From contig DBEH01000045.1 in assembly GCA_002294005.1 (NCBI GenBank), positions 21,985 to 53,298 on the forward strand: 31,314 bases of DNA, in the 5' to 3' direction. The notes under the pieces were generated by a model that was not told where the DNA came from, searched no databases, and saw only the letters and a program-made list of their open reading frames with translations. Origin of the DNA: Firmicutes bacterium UBA911 (GTDB lineage Bacteria; Bacillota; Desulfotomaculia; Desulfotomaculales; Desulforudaceae). Position numbers and translations under genes: made by a program. Positions 1-7,909 of the stretch are shown here, piece after piece; within the stretch, counting starts at the first letter, position 1; every line of letters starts with the position of its first letter.

Positions 1-1
1 A

Positions 2-40
2 CAAGCCGGAACATTAGAGATGAAGGAGCCGGGTAGTTGA
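2..40 (+). CDS. Possible 3' end of an upstream gene (partial)
   Basis: An open frame enters from the left edge and ends at TGA 38-40, overlapping the TTG start of the next gene as TTGA. That kind of overlap is typical of translationally coupled genes, and der/plsY further along overlap as ATGA. Only 12 codons are visible (Q-A-G-T-L-E-M-K-E-P-G-S), too few to identify. A second open frame ends at TAG 34-36, so the choice of frame is uncertain. Confidence 0.25.
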   Translation, partial: QAGTLEMKEPGS

Positions 41-489
41 AGTTTCTTTACCACTGTTATGGGGGCACCCACTCCTCGGTTCTGGCCGCGGCCGTGCACA
101 TCGGGATGCTGGCGTCCGGTGAGACTCCCGCTCCCGACCGGCTTTTGTCTCTGCCTCTTTTCGACAAGCAGGACGGCGATGACTACGGCCAGATCCACTA
201 CTACGGCGTGGATCCGGCCGGAAACCGGGTTTACGTCATGGGACGCCGCAGGCACGGGGCGGAAACCGAAATGATCCTGGCCGGACTGCACTCGGCGTTC
301 GCCATCCAAACCGGACTTAAAGTGGTCGATTCCACCCCGGCCCTGAACTGGAGCATGCAGTTGGGCGGATTTTTGTCCCGGGCCGTCGGGCTGAAGGCCA
401 TCGGGCGGTTTCTGGTCACCCGGGGCTCCCGCGCGGCCTACCGGGAAGTGGTTGCGCTGGTGAACGAAGCCCGGAAAGAGGTGTCTTGA
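37..489 (+). CDS. DUF3189 family protein (first copy)
   Basis: This 150-aa protein begins with M-K-F-L-Y-H-C-Y-G-G-T-H-S-S, the hallmark N-terminus of the DUF3189 family of spore-forming Firmicutes, whose function is unknown. Further family-like segments are LPLFDKQDGDDYG and RVYVMGRRRHGAE. No signal peptide or membrane segment is visible. The start is TTG at 37, with AAGGAG at 23-28 eight bases upstream. The last codons overlap the region that carries the ribosome binding site of the next, related gene, so the two are probably co-translated. The family is often found beside DUF512, der and plsY, as here. Family assignment is from memory of the motif; the biochemical role is unknown. Confidence 0.8.
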   Translation: MKFLYHCYGGTHSSVLAAAVHIGMLASGETPAPDRLLSLPLFDKQDGDDYGQIHYYGVDPAGNRVYVMGRRRHGAETEMILAGLHSAFAIQTGLKVVDSTPALNWSMQLGGFLSRAVGLKAIGRFLVTRGSRAAYREVVALVNEARKEVS

Positions 490-492
490 AAA

Positions 493-891
493 CTGAAGAT
501 CTTCTACGTGCATCATACGCCGTTGGCGGGCCTGTTTGCGCTGGAACAAACGGCCGCCCCCGGTGGCGGGAAGACCCGCCCCGACTCGTTGTCCTTCCTG
601 GATCACCGCCACCGGTTCATGTACGCCGGGAAGGACGCGCAAGAGCGGGAGGTGTACGCCGTCTGGGCGCGGACGGACCGAACACTGTTTCCCAGGCTGA
701 TCGGCACTTTTTGCGGCATGTTTGACATCGGGCCGGAACAGTACGCCGTGCGGCGGATCACCTTGCCGCCGGGATCCAGGCTGCGGCTGGCGGCCTTCTG
801 CTACTGGACCGGGTTTTACGGGCTCGGCCGCCGGCTGCTGGAACGGTTGGAAAAGGGGCGCTCTTCTCCCCTCCCGGCCGGTCAGCGTTGA
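493..891 (+). CDS. DUF3189-like protein (second, divergent copy), probable CTG start
   Basis: The frame reads L/M-K-I-F-Y-V-H-H-T-P-L-A-G-L-F-A-L-E-Q and so resembles the start of the first DUF3189 protein, but the Cys-Tyr-Gly-Gly segment is replaced by His-Thr-Pro-Leu. A stop codon at 487-489 closes the frame upstream, leaving only CTG at 493 as a start that keeps the conserved N-terminus. AGAGGTG at 477-483 lies nine bases before it. GTG at 508 is the next candidate, but it is too far from that site and would remove the conserved first strand. The protein is 132 aa with the CTG start. It is Arg-rich towards the C-terminus and has no membrane segment. Function unknown. It probably arose by duplication and may pair with the first copy. 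Confidence 0.7.
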   Translation: MKIFYVHHTPLAGLFALEQTAAPGGGKTRPDSLSFLDHRHRFMYAGKDAQEREVYAVWARTDRTLFPRLIGTFCGMFDIGPEQYAVRRITLPPGSRLRLAAFCYWTGFYGLGRRLLERLEKGRSSPLPAGQR

Positions 892-941
892 CGGATGAAC
901 GGAACTGCGGGATAATGCTGGTAGCAAAGGAGGGGCCGGCA

Positions 942-2240
942 TTGTCCGAGGGCTTGGTTGTGCAGGCCGTACGGCCGGGCAGCATCGCCGCGGAGCTGGA
1001 GTTGTTCCCCGGCGACCGGGTCATTTCCGTCAACGCCGCCCCTCTGGATGATTTGATCGATTACCGGTTCTATTCAACCGACGAGCGGCTTCGCGTTCTG
1101 GTGGCCAAGCAGGGTGGGGAACGGTGGCTCCTGGAGATCGAGAAGGAATACGACGAGGACCTGGGCTTGAGTTTCGCCGCGCCCATTCCGAAAATGCACC
1201 GCTGCCGGAATCGGTGTCTGTTTTGCTTTGTGGACCAGATGCGGCCCGGACTCCGGTCCTCCCTGTACATCAAGGACGACGACTACCGGCTCTCTTTTCT
1301 CGAAGGCAACTTCATCACCCTGACCAATGCGGACGAGCGGGACCTGGAGCGGATCGCCGACCAGCGCTTGAGCCCGCTTTACGTTTCGGTCCATACCACC
1401 AACCCGGCCCTGCGCCGCCGCTTGATGGGTCACCGCCGTGCCGGGGAAATCGTGCGCCAATTGCGGTTTTTGAGGGCGGCCGGCATCGAGGTCCACACCC
1501 AGGTGGTGCTCTGCCCGGGCCTCAATGACGGGGGTGAACTGTGGCGCACGGTGAAAGACTTGGCGGCCCTTTGGCCCTCGGTCCGATCGGTGGGCGTGGT
1601 TCCGGTGGGCCGGACCCGGTATCGGGAAGGGCTTTACCCACTCACCGGTTTCACGGTGCCCGGAGCGCGGTCGTTGCTCACGGCGGTTGGCGCCTGGCAG
1701 GAGCGTTATCGCCGGCGGTACGGCAATTCCTTCGTGTATGCGGCCGACGAGTTCTTCCTGCTCGCGGGGTGCGACGTACCCCCCGCCGCGGCCTACGACG
1801 GCTTTGTGCAACTGGAGAACGGAGTCGGACTCGTGCGGCTCTTCCTGGACGAGTGGGCGCTGGTTGAACCCGAACTGCCCAACCGGATGTCTCCCCGCCG
1901 GGTGACCATAGTCAGCGGGCGGTTGGCCGCGTCTCTCTTCGTGCCGCTGGTGGAGCGGCTGAACCGGGTGGAGGGGCTGGAGGTGCGGTTGGCCGCGATT
2001 GACAACCAGTTCCTCGGCCCAACGGTCACGGTCAGCGGCCTGCTTTCAGGCGGCGACATCGCGGCACAATTGGCGGGCGGCGCTTTTGCCGACCTGGTGG
2101 TGGTACCGGGAACCGCACTCAAGGACGGCCGGGAATTCCTGGACGACATGACCTCCGCCGAATTGGGCCGGCGTCTCGGAACCCGCGTCGAAGGCGCCGC
2201 CGGACCGCGCGCCCTGGTAAGGCTGATTCTTGACGCTTGA
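942..2240 (+). CDS. DUF512 protein with PDZ-like and radical-SAM-like domains
   Basis: A 432-aa protein of the DUF512 (TIGR03279-type) family. The N-terminus (about residues 5-60) is PDZ-like, with VRPGSIAAELELFPGDRVIS. It is followed by a cysteine cluster C88-x3-C92-x2-C95 (CRNRCLFC), as in radical SAM enzymes, inside the family signature MHRCRNRCLFCFVDQM. The DUF512 domain occupies the C-terminal half. The cluster predicts a 4Fe-4S centre; the substrate is unknown. The frame is open from TTG 888, but the start chosen is TTG 942 because AAAGGAGGGG (926-935) sits eight bases before it and because family members begin directly with the PDZ-like segment. It precedes der, a common neighbour in Firmicutes. 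Family recognition is firm; function is not known. Confidence 0.85.
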   Translation: MSEGLVVQAVRPGSIAAELELFPGDRVISVNAAPLDDLIDYRFYSTDERLRVLVAKQGGERWLLEIEKEYDEDLGLSFAAPIPKMHRCRNRCLFCFVDQMRPGLRSSLYIKDDDYRLSFLEGNFITLTNADERDLERIADQRLSPLYVSVHTTNPALRRRLMGHRRAGEIVRQLRFLRAAGIEVHTQVVLCPGLNDGGELWRTVKDLAALWPSVRSVGVVPVGRTRYREGLYPLTGFTVPGARSLLTAVGAWQERYRRRYGNSFVYAADEFFLLAGCDVPPAAAYDGFVQLENGVGLVRLFLDEWALVEPELPNRMSPRRVTIVSGRLAASLFVPLVERLNRVEGLEVRLAAIDNQFLGPTVTVSGLLSGGDIAAQLAGGAFADLVVVPGTALKDGREFLDDMTSAELGRRLGTRVEGAAGPRALVRLILDA

Positions 2241-2265
2241 TGCTTTCTTAAGGGGGAACCGGATA

Positions 2266-3582
2266 ATGACCAAACCGGTGGTGGCCATCGTGGGCCGTCC
2301 CAACGTGGGCAAGTCCACGCTTTTCAACCGGATACTGGGCCGGCAGGCCGCCGTGGTCGATGCTGAACCGGGTGTCACCCGGGACCGGCTGTACCAGGAG
2401 GTCGACTGGGCCGGAAGGCGGTTTGTCCTGGTGGATACGGGCGGGATCGAAAGCGGGGCGGGCGAGGATATGGCCGGCCGGGTTTCCGACCAAGCCCAGC
2501 GGGCGATTGCCCAAGCGCAACTGATTCTTTACGTTTTGGACGGTAACGCCGGTTTACTGGAAGAGGACGTCCAGGTGGCCGCGCTGCTCCGGCGTTCCGG
2601 CAAGCCGGTCCTGGTCGTGGTCAACAAGGTCGATGACTTCAACCGGCCCTTGCCGCTGGGCGACTTTTTCCGGCTGGGGCTCGGCGAGCCGGTGCCGGTG
2701 TCCGCCGCCCAGGGGCTTAATATCGGGGACCTTCTGGACCTGGTGGTGACCGAAATACCGCCCGCAAGCCCCGAATCCGGGTCCGAGCCGGTGCGGATCG
2801 CGGTGGTGGGGCGGCCAAATGTCGGCAAGTCTTCACTGGTGAACGCCATCCTGGGCGAGGACCGCGTAATCGTCAGTGATATCCCCGGCACCACCAGAGA
2901 CGCGGTGGACACGTTGTTTCGCCGGGACGGCCGGGAATATGTGTTCATTGACACCGCGGGCATGCGCCGCAAGGCCAGGATCCGGGAGTCGATCGAGCAC
3001 TATAGCGTACTCCGGGCCAAAAAGGCCCTGGAGCGCGCCGACCTTGCGCTGGTGGTGCTGGACTTCGCCGACGGGGTGACGAACCAGGACCAGCGGATCG
3101 CGGGGCTGGCCGAGGAAGCCGGCAGAGGCACTATTATCGTGGTGAACAAGTGGGACCTGGCGGGGGGGACCGGAGTCCCGGCCCACCGCTATCAGCAGGA
3201 AGTGCGCCGGGAGCTGACCTTTACCGGATATGCCCCGGTGTTGTGCGTTTCGGCGGTGTCCGGCCTGGGGATCCCGGAAATCCTCGGTTCGGTTGAAACC
3301 GTCATGGGCGAGTACCGGCGTCAGGTTCCCACGAGCGTGCTGAACCGGATTCTTCACGATGCCTTTATGATTTCTCCGCCGCCGGCCCGGAAAGGAAAAC
3401 GGCTGAAGCTGATGTACTGTACCCAGGTGGCGGTTGGGCCGCCCGCCTTTCTCTTGTTTGTAAACGACCCCGGACTGGTTTCCCCGGGCTACCGGCGGTA
3501 CCTGGAGAACGAAGTCCGGCGGGCCATGGGTTTCCAAGGCGTGCCGGTGCGAATTTTGCTCAGGAGGCGGGAGTCAAAATGA
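2266..3582 (+). CDS. der: Ribosome biogenesis GTPase Der (EngA)
   Basis: This 438-aa protein has the tandem GTPase layout unique to Der. The first G domain carries the P-loop GRPNVGKST, DTGG and NKVD; the second carries GRPNVGKSS from about residue 180, DTAG and NKWD. A KH-like C-terminal domain covers roughly the last 85 residues and ends in basic residues (RILLRRRESK). Der binds GTP and assists late assembly of the 50S subunit. The start is ATG 2266 with AGGGGG at 2251-2256; the longer frame from 2230 adds 12 non-conserved residues. The stop overlaps the plsY start as ATGA (3579-3582), indicating translational coupling. All key G1-G5 motifs look intact and the length is normal. Confidence 0.97.
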   Translation: MTKPVVAIVGRPNVGKSTLFNRILGRQAAVVDAEPGVTRDRLYQEVDWAGRRFVLVDTGGIESGAGEDMAGRVSDQAQRAIAQAQLILYVLDGNAGLLEEDVQVAALLRRSGKPVLVVVNKVDDFNRPLPLGDFFRLGLGEPVPVSAAQGLNIGDLLDLVVTEIPPASPESGSEPVRIAVVGRPNVGKSSLVNAILGEDRVIVSDIPGTTRDAVDTLFRRDGREYVFIDTAGMRRKARIRESIEHYSVLRAKKALERADLALVVLDFADGVTNQDQRIAGLAEEAGRGTIIVVNKWDLAGGTGVPAHRYQQEVRRELTFTGYAPVLCVSAVSGLGIPEILGSVETVMGEYRRQVPTSVLNRILHDAFMISPPPARKGKRLKLMYCTQVAVGPPAFLLFVNDPGLVSPGYRRYLENEVRRAMGFQGVPVRILLRRRESK

Positions 3583-4175
3583 CGGCGCTGACGGTTATTC
3601 TGGCGATCGGGCTTAGTTATCTAGTTGGTTCCGTGCCCACCGGCTACCTGATCGCCCGGTACGTCAAGGGAATCGATATCCGCAGCCACGGGAGCGGCAA
3701 CATCGGGGCCACGAACGTGTGGCGCACACTGGGGCCGGGCTGGGGACTGGTTTCCCTGGCGGGCGACACCACCAAGGGAATCATCGCCGTCCTCCTCGGA
3801 AAGGCGTTCGGCGTGCCGGGCGTGGAGTTGCTTACCGCGGCGGCTGCCCTCGCCGGGCACGGGTGGTCGGTGTTTCTGCGCTTCCAGGGGGGGAAGATCA
3901 TCGCCACCAGCTTGGGGGTGCTGATCATGCTGCCGCCGGTGGCCCTGGCGACGGCGGCCGCCGTGTGGATTGCGGTGATGGCGTTGACCCGTTACGTCTC
4001 CCTGGCGTCTATTATCGCGGCTTCTTCGGTGCCGCTGGCCTTCGCTCTAGGCGGGGCCGGGTGGCATCACGTATTGTTCGGTTTCTTCCTGGCGCTGGTG
4101 GCCGTTTACAAGCACCGGGCGAACATAGACCGGCTTATGAAGGGGAAGGAGTCCAGATTTAGTTTCCGCAGGTAA
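3579..4175 (+). CDS. plsY: Glycerol-3-phosphate acyltransferase PlsY
   Basis: This 198-aa integral membrane protein matches PlsY, which transfers the acyl group of acyl-phosphate (made by PlsX) to sn-glycerol 3-phosphate to give lysophosphatidate. The three conserved loops are visible: the first around SVPTGYLIARYVKGIDIRSHGS leading into GSGNIGATNVWRTLG, the second around GHGWSVFLRFQGGK, and the third near KHRANIDRL at the C-terminus. About five hydrophobic segments are seen, as expected. The start ATG overlaps the der stop. In many Firmicutes gpsA follows directly, supplying the glycerol 3-phosphate substrate; here gpsA lies about 3.7 kb downstream beyond purL and purQ. Confidence 0.96.
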   Translation: MTALTVILAIGLSYLVGSVPTGYLIARYVKGIDIRSHGSGNIGATNVWRTLGPGWGLVSLAGDTTKGIIAVLLGKAFGVPGVELLTAAAALAGHGWSVFLRFQGGKIIATSLGVLIMLPPVALATAAAVWIAVMALTRYVSLASIIAASSVPLAFALGGAGWHHVLFGFFLALVAVYKHRANIDRLMKGKESRFSFRR

Positions 4176-4279
4176 CGCTTGCTAGCCCCGCCCAGCGCGC
4201 CGGCTCTCTATTTCGGGGGGCATACAAGTAGCACGAAGGCCGGGGGGCGTGGTAGAATTGTCGGGGAGGAATGCCGTCT

Positions 4280-7126
4280 ATGCCGGTACAGGAAGTCCGC
4301 ACCAGGATCAAGACCAACCTGCCCGATCCTGCAGGTGAAGCGCTGCTGGCCGAGATCAGGTCCGCCCTGGGTCTGAATAGTGTCCGGATGGTGCGCACCG
4401 CCCGCGTTTTCCGGTTTGAAGGCCTTACACCCGCCCAGGCTGATCTGCTGGCGCAAAGCCTGCTGTGGGAGGAGACCTTTCAGGATTACACCGTCAACCG
4501 GCCCCTGATCACCGACGCCGACCGCCTGCTGGAAGTGGCGTACCGGCCCGGGGTGATGAACCCGGAGGCCGCCTCCCTGGTGAAAGCGGCCCACGATCTG
4601 GGGCTTCGGCACCTGGATGCCGCCGATTCCAGTCAGGAATACGCCTTTTACGGGCCGGTCACCCCTGAAGAAATTGAGCTGATTACCAAAAGACTGTTGG
4701 TCAACGCCACCATCCAGCATGTCGTGACGGCCAAGCCGGAGTCCCTGCGGATTGCCGGCGCCGGCCGGGCGACAAAGATCATCCCCTTGCGCCGCATGGG
4801 TGATGGGCAATTGATGGAGTTGAGCCGGGACAAGCTTTTCTTGAGCCTGGACGAGATGCGCCTCATTCAGGAATACTTTCGCCGGGCGGGAAGAGACCCC
4901 TCGGACTGCGAGGTTGAAGTGCTGGCCCAGACCTGGTCGGAACACTGCATGCACAAGACTTTCAAGGCCCGGATCACGGTAGGCGGCCGGGAGAAGAAAC
5001 CGTTTTTAAAACGCTTGCAGGAGGCCACCGCGGACGTCGACCACCCGCTGGTACGGTCGGCCTACGTCGACAACTCCGGCGTGATGGCCTTCTACGAGGG
5101 TTGGGCCGTCTGCGGCAAGGTGGAGACCCATAATTCCCCTTCGGCGATCGAGCCGTACGGGGGCGCGGCCACCGGGAGCGGCGGCGTTTTCCGGGACGTA
5201 ATGGGCACGGGGCAGGGGGCCCGGGTAATCGCCTCCACCGACATGTTCTGCTTTGCCCCGCCCGGCACTCCGTGGGAAGAGATACCGCCCGGCTGCCTGC
5301 ATCCCCACTACCTGTTGCGGCGGGTGGTGGCCGGAGTGCGAGACTACGGCAACCGCATGGGCATCCCGACCAATAACGGTTCGGTGCATTTTCACCGGGA
5401 CTTCCGGGCCAAACCCACCGTCATCGTGGGTGCCTACGGGATTTTGCCCGAGGAGCGCTGCTTAAAAGGCGCGGCCCGGGCGGGTGATTTGGTGCTGGTC
5501 ATCGGCGGGCGCACCGGAAGGGACGGTATCCACGGCGCCACCTTTTCCAGCGCGGCCATGACTGAGCGCACTATGGACGTAAACGCGCAGGCGGTGCAGA
5601 TCGGCCATCCCATCGAAGAGAAGCGGATGAGCGACGCGATCCTCGAAGCGCGGGACAAGAACCTGATCCGCGCGCTCACCGACTGCGGCGCCGGCGGCTT
5701 CGCGTCGGCGGCGGGGGAAATGGGTGCCGGCACGGGCGTGCTGCTCGCCCTGGACGCCGCCCCGCTTAAATACTCGGGGCTGGCACCCTGGGAGATCCTG
5801 CTGTCGGAAAGCCAGGAGCGCATGGTGGCGGCCGTCGCCCCGGAGAACCAGCAACCGTTTCAGGGGGTCTGCCGCCGCTTGAACGTGGAGAGCACGGTTA
5901 TCGGTGAGTTCACCGGCGACGGGCGGTTTCGGGCCACGTACAACGGCGAAACCGTCCTGGACCTGGAGATGTCTTTCCTGCACGACGGGCTGCGTACGCG
6001 CGTATTGGAGGCCGCCTGGGAGCCGCTCACGCCTCCGGAACCCGTGCTGGAACCCCCCGCGCACCTCTCGGACTGGGCGGAGTTATACGGGAGGGTGATG
6101 GAGCACCTGAACGTGTGTTCCAAGGAACCGCTCATCAGGCTGTACGACCACGGGGTGCAGGGCACCAACGCGCTGCCGCCCCTGGGCGGTGCCGACCTGG
6201 ACGCCCCCAACGACGCCGTGGTGCTCACCCCGCTTTTGGGCCGACCTTACGGCCTGGTGATCGCCCACGGCCTAAACCCGGTGCTGAACCTGATCGACCC
6301 GTACCACGGGAGCATTTGGGCCGCCGCCGAAGCTGTCTCCAATGCGGTGGCCGCCGGTGCCGACCCGGCGGAAATGACCCTGATTGACAACTTTATCTGG
6401 CCAGTGCCGGACGTCGAGGTGCTCGGGGCTTTGGACCGGGCGGTGGACGCCTGCGCGGATTTCTCGCGGGCCATGGGGATGCCGTTCATCTCGGGCAAGG
6501 ACAGCTTGTCCAGCACCTATACCACCGGCGAAGGATTGACGATCCGGATTCCGCCGGTGCTGTGCGTGTCGGTGATGGGCCGGGTGCCGGACGTGCGGCG
6601 GACCGTGTCCGCCGACCTGAAGCAGCCCGGGAGCACCCTGGCGCTGGTGGGTGGACGCCGCCCGGAACAGTTGGGCGGCTCGGCCTACTACGACCTGCAC
6701 GGTTTCCTGGGCCGAAGCGTGCCGGAAATCGACCTGGAGGTGCTCCGGTCTGTTTTTGAGGCCGTGCACCGGGCGATCCGCGCCGGCGCAGTCACCGCCT
6801 GCCACGACATCAGCGAAGGGGGGCTGGCGGCCGCCGTCGCCGAGATGGCCTTCGGCGGCCGGTGCGGGGTCCGCTTGACCATGCCCGCTGGCATCCGCCC
6901 CGACCACTTCCTGTTCAACGAGACGGCCGGCTGCTTCGTGGTGGAACTCACGCCCGGGCGGGCGCCCGGGGAAGTGTTTGCGCACGTGCCCTGCCTGGCA
7001 ATCGGGGAAACCACGGCGGACGGCGCCATCACGGCGCGAGCCGGTGAAGAGGAACTCTTTTCCGTACCGGTGGCGTTCTTGAAGCACCGGTGGCAGAGAC
7101 CGATGAAAGAGGTGTTCGGCGCGTGA
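4280..7126 (+). CDS. purL: Phosphoribosylformylglycinamidine synthase with fused PurS-like N-terminus
   Basis: This 948-aa protein catalyses the ATP-dependent conversion of FGAR plus glutamine-derived ammonia to FGAM, the fourth step of purine synthesis. Two PurS-like segments occupy about residues 1-75 and 76-150; the second has AYRPGVMNPEAASLV, like the PurS start. This replaces a separate purS gene. The catalytic part follows with WSEHCMHK near residue 218 and the ATP/Mg region KVETHNSPSAIEPYGGAATG near 281. The second AIRS-like half has GKDSLSS near 738 and a C-terminal GGLAAAVAEM segment. The glutaminase domain of the large PurL type is absent and is supplied by PurQ, encoded next. The start is ATG 4280 with GGGGAGG ten bases upstream; ATG 4271 lies too close to the site. 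The stop overlaps the purQ GTG start. Confidence 0.95.
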   Translation: MPVQEVRTRIKTNLPDPAGEALLAEIRSALGLNSVRMVRTARVFRFEGLTPAQADLLAQSLLWEETFQDYTVNRPLITDADRLLEVAYRPGVMNPEAASLVKAAHDLGLRHLDAADSSQEYAFYGPVTPEEIELITKRLLVNATIQHVVTAKPESLRIAGAGRATKIIPLRRMGDGQLMELSRDKLFLSLDEMRLIQEYFRRAGRDPSDCEVEVLAQTWSEHCMHKTFKARITVGGREKKPFLKRLQEATADVDHPLVRSAYVDNSGVMAFYEGWAVCGKVETHNSPSAIEPYGGAATGSGGVFRDVMGTGQGARVIASTDMFCFAPPGTPWEEIPPGCLHPHYLLRRVVAGVRDYGNRMGIPTNNGSVHFHRDFRAKPTVIVGAYGILPEERCLKGAARAGDLVLVIGGRTGRDGIHGATFSSAAMTERTMDVNAQAVQIGHPIEEKRMSDAILEARDKNLIRALTDCGAGGFASAAGEMGAGTGVLLALDAAPLKYSGLAPWEILLSESQERMVAAVAPENQQPFQGVCRRLNVESTVIGEFTGDGRFRATYNGETVLDLEMSFLHDGLRTRVLEAAWEPLTPPEPVLEPPAHLSDWAELYGRVMEHLNVCSKEPLIRLYDHGVQGTNALPPLGGADLDAPNDAVVLTPLLGRPYGLVIAHGLNPVLNLIDPYHGSIWAAAEAVSNAVAAGADPAEMTLIDNFIWPVPDVEVLGALDRAVDACADFSRAMGMPFISGKDSLSSTYTTGEGLTIRIPPVLCVSVMGRVPDVRRTVSADLKQPGSTLALVGGRRPEQLGGSAYYDLHGFLGRSVPEIDLEVLRSVFEAVHRAIRAGAVTACHDISEGGLAAAVAEMAFGGRCGVRLTMPAGIRPDHFLFNETAGCFVVELTPGRAPGEVFAHVPCLAIGETTADGAITARAGEEELFSVPVAFLKHRWQRPMKEVFGA

Positions 7127-7896
7127 GACCCCCGGTGTGCATTCTCCGTACCGACGGAACCAACTGTGACGTGGAAACGGCCTACGCGTTCGGGAAGTGC
7201 GGCGCCGACCCCCGGTTGGTGCACGTGAACGAACTGCGTGCTGGGAGCGCACAGCTCTCAGACCACGCGGTGTTGGTCATTCCCGGGGGTTTTTCGTACG
7301 GTGACGACGTCCATTCCGGCAAGATCCTGGCGGTCGAACTGACGTCGTTTCTGCGGGACGCCCTGCTGGAGTTTACAGCCCGGGGCCGGCCGGTGCTTGG
7401 AATCTGCAACGGTTTTCAGGTGCTGGTGCGCACGGGGCTTTTGCCCTACGCCCGGCTGGGGGAGATCTCGGCGACGCTGATGGCCAACGACAGCGGCCGG
7501 TTTGAATGCCGCTGGGTCCGGATGCGCATTGAAGGCCGGTCGGTTTTCACCCGTGGTGCCGAGGGACGTACGGTAACCTACCAGGTTGCTCACGGCGAGG
7601 GCAAGTTTTACACCTCCGAAGGCGTGCTGCAGGAACTGGAGGACAACGGCCAGGTGGTCTTCCGTTACGTCGGTCCCGGCGGGGACCCGGCTCGAACTTA
7701 CCCGCACAACCCGAATGGTTCATTGAACGCGGTGGCCGGCCTGGCCGACCCGACCGGGCTGATCCTGGGGTTGATGCCGCACCCGGAAAGATCCGTGGAG
7801 ACGACCCAGAACCCGAATTGGCGCCGGGGCGAGGGCGGCGATCCGGACGGCCTGCCGGTGTTTCGGAACGCGGTTCGTTACGCGCGGGAAATGTAG
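7123..7896 (+). CDS. purQ: FGAM synthase glutaminase subunit PurQ
   Basis: This 257-aa class I glutamine amidotransferase delivers ammonia to PurL. Visible motifs are the N-terminal RTDGTNCDVETAYAF, the oxyanion region GGFSYGDDVHSG, the nucleophile elbow GICNGFQVLVRTGLLP with the catalytic cysteine, and PHPERSVE carrying the catalytic His and Glu near the C-terminus. The start is GTG 7123, which overlaps the purL stop as GTGA, with AAAGAGGTG (7106-7114) as ribosome binding site. The longer frame from 7090 lies within purL. Length is normal for PurQ. The overlap implies coupled synthesis in the ratio needed for the complex. Confidence 0.96.
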   Translation: MRPPVCILRTDGTNCDVETAYAFGKCGADPRLVHVNELRAGSAQLSDHAVLVIPGGFSYGDDVHSGKILAVELTSFLRDALLEFTARGRPVLGICNGFQVLVRTGLLPYARLGEISATLMANDSGRFECRWVRMRIEGRSVFTRGAEGRTVTYQVAHGEGKFYTSEGVLQELEDNGQVVFRYVGPGGDPARTYPHNPNGSLNAVAGLADPTGLILGLMPHPERSVETTQNPNWRRGEGGDPDGLPVFRNAVRYAREM

Positions 7897-7909
7897 AGGA
7901 GTGGTGGCG

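Noticed and set aside
1074..1811. Minus-strand open frame over the DUF512 gene
   Set aside because: It is composed of low-complexity antisense sequence and overlaps a recognised gene completely.
4252..4257. TAGAAT as -10 of purL
   Set aside because: No -35 is visible and it would place the transcription start on top of the ribosome binding site. purL is more likely read through from plsY.
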